Shown: positions 61,759 through 64,000 of the stretch, piece after piece
How the letters are laid out: the number at the start of each line of letters is the position of its first letter
Numbering within the stretch: position 1 is the stretch's first letter
Origin: Pontibacter kalidii
GTDB lineage: Bacteria > Bacteroidota > Bacteroidia > Cytophagales > Hymenobacteraceae
Length of the DNA stretch: 64,000 bases
Reading direction: 5' to 3'
NCBI RefSeq assembly: GCF_026278245.1
Contig: NZ_CP111079.1
Span: forward strand, 1,490,501-1,554,500
The notes under the pieces: model-generated
Database searches by the model: none
Seen by the model: only the letters and a program-made list of their open reading frames with translations
What the model was told of the DNA's origin: nothing
Position numbers and translations under genes: made by a program

Positions 61759-62283
61759 GTGGCCACGAACAGTGTCATATCCGATTTTCTGAGACGAAGG
61801 CTGGTGCAGCCGGTCTCTAACCTGCTGCGACAGGGCATGACGCCGCGCAGCCTGGCGGCTACAGTGTCGGCGGGCTGTGTCATTGGCGTAGTGCCCGCCA
61901 TTGGCGTGGCAACGATACTGGCTACTGCCGTGGCAGCCCGTTTTCGGCTGAACATTGCGGCCACGGTGCTCGTGAGCTATCTGGTGCAGCCTTTACAGCT
62001 GTTACTGGCTATTCCGTTTATCCGGCTGGGTATTTCTTTTTTCGGGCTGGGCGAACTACGGCTTACGCTGAGCGAGATGCAGGCCATGTTCCAGGCCGAC
62101 TGGCTGGATGCGATCGGTAAACTCTGGATGGCGAACCTGGCGGGCATTGCTGCCTGGGCTCTACTTTCTGTTCCGGTGGGGGTAGCCTTATACTTCATCC
62201 TTCAGCCGGTTCTGCAGCGGGTGCTGCCGAAACCTTCGCCCTTGGTTGTGGTGGAGGGGGAAGGCGCGACGCTGGAAGTGTAG
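61759..62283 (+). CDS. DUF2062 membrane protein
   Basis: The 174-residue protein matches the DUF2062 type: SDFLRRRLVQPVSNLLRQGMTPRSLAATVSAGCVIGVVPAIG in segments, with the L-x-x-G-x-x-P-x-x-x-A pattern, then TILATAVAARFRLNIAATVLVSYLVQPLQLLLAIPFIRLG in segments. About three membrane helices are visible. GTG 61759 (MATNSVISDFL) is chosen because a TTG at 61588 would add 57 residues rich in Cys/Arg/Ser that look untranslated. Members are often linked to glycosyltransferase loci, but no such gene is adjacent. It converges on the H-NOX gene, seven bases apart. Confidence 0.75.
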   Translation: MATNSVISDFLRRRLVQPVSNLLRQGMTPRSLAATVSAGCVIGVVPAIGVATILATAVAARFRLNIAATVLVSYLVQPLQLLLAIPFIRLGISFFGLGELRLTLSEMQAMFQADWLDAIGKLWMANLAGIAAWALLSVPVGVALYFILQPVLQRVLPKPSPLVVVEGEGATLEV

Positions 62284-62290
62284 CGTTCTC

Positions 62291-62875
62291 TTAAGCAGGG
62301 ATTACCTGGTCGAATTCCACTCTGATCTGCACCCTCTCGGCAAGTAATTCTGTGGCAGGCATCACGTTCACCCGGTCCGCTTCCTGGAAATATCTCGCGA
62401 GTCCTTTCACTATACCAATAGCAAATCCGGCCATCCTGCGCTTGGAGTGGTAATCGATAATGAGCGTGTTTTTGCCCACTTTGGTGACATACAACGGAGG
62501 TGGGTTGGTGTCGGCATTCTCCAGCTTTATGCTGCCATGCATGTGGGAGCCGATGTACTGCAGCATGTCGTAGGTTTTCCAGGAGGGATTCACGAATTTT
62601 TTAAAGACCAGCAACAGGTCAGGCACCAGGAATTCGCCAAAGTCTTGCTGAAATTCCGGGTAGGGAATCCCTTCCAGCAGTGCACCTTTCGCCATGATAG
62701 TATAGAGCTCCGAGACGGGGTAGGTCCCGTGCATCTGATAAGGCGCTGCCACCCGGTCTATGCCTTCTTCTTCCAGTATTCTGATCCAGGTGCTGTAATC
62801 GTGCCTGCTTTCCAGGTAACGCTTCAGAAAGAGGAAGATGGACCCGTGCATGAGGTCGTTCTTTATTCCGTGCAT
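62291..62875 (-). CDS. H-NOX (haem nitric oxide/oxygen-binding) protein
   Basis: The 194-residue protein carries the H-NOX haem-pocket residues at family spacing. Relative to Thermoanaerobacter H-NOX (His102, Pro115, Tyr131-x-Ser-x-Arg135), this protein has His113, Pro126 and Tyr142-His-Ser-Lys-Arg146, all with the same offsets. MHGIKNDLMHG and YSTWIRILEEEGID at the N terminus also fit. His113 would be the proximal haem ligand, and Y-x-S-x-R would bind the haem propionates. There is no fused cyclase, kinase or chemoreceptor domain, and no obvious partner next to it, so the output pathway is unknown. It is cytosolic. Confidence 0.85.
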   Translation of the reverse strand: MHGIKNDLMHGSIFLFLKRYLESRHDYSTWIRILEEEGIDRVAAPYQMHGTYPVSELYTIMAKGALLEGIPYPEFQQDFGEFLVPDLLLVFKKFVNPSWKTYDMLQYIGSHMHGSIKLENADTNPPPLYVTKVGKNTLIIDYHSKRRMAGFAIGIVKGLARYFQEADRVNVMPATELLAERVQIRVEFDQVIPA

Positions 62876-63062
62876 CGGCTAAAAGGTTGAAAAGGTGTTG
62901 AGTGTTGGTACGTATAAAGGTAACTGTCGCTGCAGCGACATAGGTATTACGGGAGAAAGCCGTGAAAGTAGAGGTACTAAATCCCTGCGAACTATCCTTA
63001 TCCAAAGATTCTTGCGTGCTCATCGCCCCGTCTCCGTTAAAGTATAAAATATTGATGAAAGC

Positions 63063-63094
63063 AAAACAGCCAGCCCCATTTCGGGAGCTGGCTG
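63063..63094 (-). terminator. Terminator downstream of the OmpA lipoprotein
   Basis: CAGCCAGC (63067-63074) pairs with GCTGGCTG (63087-63094), extended by an imperfect inner stem, and AAAA at 63063-63066 becomes a T-run on the minus strand. Confidence 0.75.
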
Positions 63095-63125
63095 CTTTAC
63101 TTTATACTTACACACGCTGCACTTC

Positions 63126-64000
63126 CTAGGTCGTCTCCAGGATCTTGAACAGCTCGTCGAGTTTCGGTGTCAGGATGATCTCGGTGCGGCGGTTCTTCTG
63201 GCGGGCCTCCTTTGTCTTGGCCTCGTCCAGCGGAACGTACTTCGAGCGGCCTGATGGTGTTACGCGGGTAGGATCTACGCCGGCGTTGGCCAGGATGCGG
63301 GTGATCTCCGTGGCGCGGAGCACACTTAGGTCCCAGTTGTCCTGCATGCCCACGGTGCCCCTGGCAATAGGCACATCATCCGTGTGGCCTTCTACCAGCA
63401 CGTTTACGTCCTGCTGCTCCTTCAGCACAGAAGCCAGCTTGCGCAGGGCGTCCACACCTTTGGGGTCTACCTTGGTGGAGCCGGAGTTGAACAGCAGCTG
63501 CTCTGCCAGCGATACGTATACTTTGCCGTTGCGCACGTCAATGGTCAGGTCTTTGTCGTTGAAGCCAAGCAGGGCCTTGCTCACGCGGTTGCGGAGGTTG
63601 GTTACGGCAGCATCTTTCTCATCCAGGATGCGCTGCAGTTCCGCCAGCCTCGCCTCACGGGCTTTCAGGTCGGCGTTCAGGCGGTCGATCTGCGATTTGC
63701 TCATGTTCAGGCTCTCGCCCAGGGTTTTTCCTTCTTTCAGGGCTTTGGCCAGGCTTTCCTCGTATTCGCGTTTCTGCTGCTCCAGTTTCGCGCGCTCTTC
63801 CTCCAGATTGGCTTTTGCTGCTTCCAGGTCAGCTTTCTGCTGCTCCAGGGTTGACTTCTCCTGCTGCAGTCCGGCCTTATCTACCTCCAGGGAGTTTTTG
63901 CGGGCCATCAGGTCATCGTATTTCTTCTTGGAAACCACGCACGACGAAAGCGACATGCTACCAGCCAGCAGTAGGATAGAGGCTTTGAATAGATGTTTTC
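63126..64000 (-). CDS. OmpA-family peptidoglycan-associated lipoprotein (5' partial)
   Basis: The visible chain of about 290 residues starts outside the window. Reading back from the edge, the frame continues KHLFKASILLLAGS into MSLSSC, a lipoprotein signal peptide with lipobox LSSC, so the ATG at 63956 is internal. A long coiled coil follows (about 100 residues of Lys/Glu/Gln heptads, such as LEQQKADLEAAKANLEEERA). The C-terminal OmpA domain contains LFNSGSTKVDP, VLVEGHTDDVPI and LSVLRATEITRIL, the peptidoglycan-binding motifs, and NRRTEIILTP at its end. It probably tethers the outer membrane to the cell wall, with a coiled-coil spacer. A terminator lies 32 bases downstream. Confidence 0.88.
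   Translation of the reverse strand, partial: KHLFKASILLLAGSMSLSSCVVSKKKYDDLMARKNSLEVDKAGLQQEKSTLEQQKADLEAAKANLEEERAKLEQQKREYEESLAKALKEGKTLGESLNMSKSQIDRLNADLKAREARLAELQRILDEKDAAVTNLRNRVSKALLGFNDKDLTIDVRNGKVYVSLAEQLLFNSGSTKVDPKGVDALRKLASVLKEQQDVNVLVEGHTDDVPIARGTVGMQDNWDLSVLRATEITRILANAGVDPTRVTPSGRSKYVPLDEAKTKEARQKNRRTEIILTPKLDELFKILETT

Larger units (their letters stand above)
1..64000. repeat. Dispersed highly iterated word AAGTATA/TATACTT
   Basis: A hand count finds about 110 copies over both orientations, on average one per 0.6 kb, in genes and spacers alike. Examples are 1633-1639, 6310-6319 (the palindrome AAGTATACTT) and two tandem copies at 49042-49054. Composition alone predicts roughly six. 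See the findings for interpretation. Confidence 0.85.

Overview
The window reads as a chromosomal segment of a Bacteroidota bacterium, most likely a Cytophagales member of the Hymenobacteraceae (Pontibacter-like). The evidence is SusC/TonB-type outer-membrane receptors with carboxypeptidase-regulatory-like N termini, an AraC regulator fused to a membrane domain, LytS/LytTR signalling, weak or absent Shine-Dalgarno sequences, TAnnTTTG-type -7 promoter boxes, and an arginine cluster built around a succinylornithine-type transcarbamylase. I see no rRNA, tRNA, phage, transposase gene or convincing CRISPR array. By eye the base composition is about 50-55% GC, except for AT-rich spacers.

Layout. 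1-1.5 kb: a 5'-truncated retropepsin/PDZ protein and a small membrane protein. 1.5-11.7 kb: a long structured leader, then a nine-gene arginine/proline cluster (GNAT acyltransferase, argG, argC, argD, argF', argB, proC, argE-like, argH) ending in a strong bidirectional terminator. 11.7-12.4 kb: a four-helix-bundle sensor with no output domain. 12.6-16.75 kb: a tightly coupled four-gene amidoligase operon (C39-like cysteine peptidase, RimK-type ATP-grasp ligase, GCS2-type ligase, N-formylglutamate amidohydrolase), which looks like a complete machine for making and trimming an unknown peptide-like metabolite or protein tag. 16.9-26.3 kb: housekeeping and small genes (lipoprotein-YqaE fusion, PAS histidine kinase, CbpA, TruC, degenerate GIY-YIG, CDF transporter, PanE-like reductase, DprA, MerR). 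26.5-31.8 kb: alaS, gatB and a TlpA-like lipoprotein. 32-40.4 kb: Pcm, a thioesterase, riboflavin synthase, DoxX, a TonB receptor interrupted by an in-frame stop, a class III sirtuin, a P-loop kinase and an aminotransferase. 40.5-45.8 kb: M2 peptidase, two lipoproteins and RmuC. 45.8-46.9 kb: a gene-free island packed with palindromes. 46.9-64 kb: DbpA, AI-2E transporter, a LytS/LytTR pair divergent from an outer-membrane barrel gene, an AraC/efflux pair, acyltransferase, membrane AraC, a large outer-membrane receptor, DUF2062, a stand-alone H-NOX haem sensor and a 5'-truncated OmpA lipoprotein.

The most striking signal is not a gene. The 7-mer AAGTATA (reverse complement TATACTT) occurs about 110 times by hand count, inside genes in all reading frames and between genes, where base composition predicts roughly six. 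It behaves like a genome-wide signal word comparable to HIP1 or DNA-uptake sequences. Other leads are the amidoligase operon, a diagnostic Val90 in the transcarbamylase, an arginine-rich 43-codon ORF ahead of the arginine cluster, a 12-bp direct repeat with 21-bp period in front of the LytTR-adjacent barrel gene, the interrupted TonB receptor and the orphan H-NOX.
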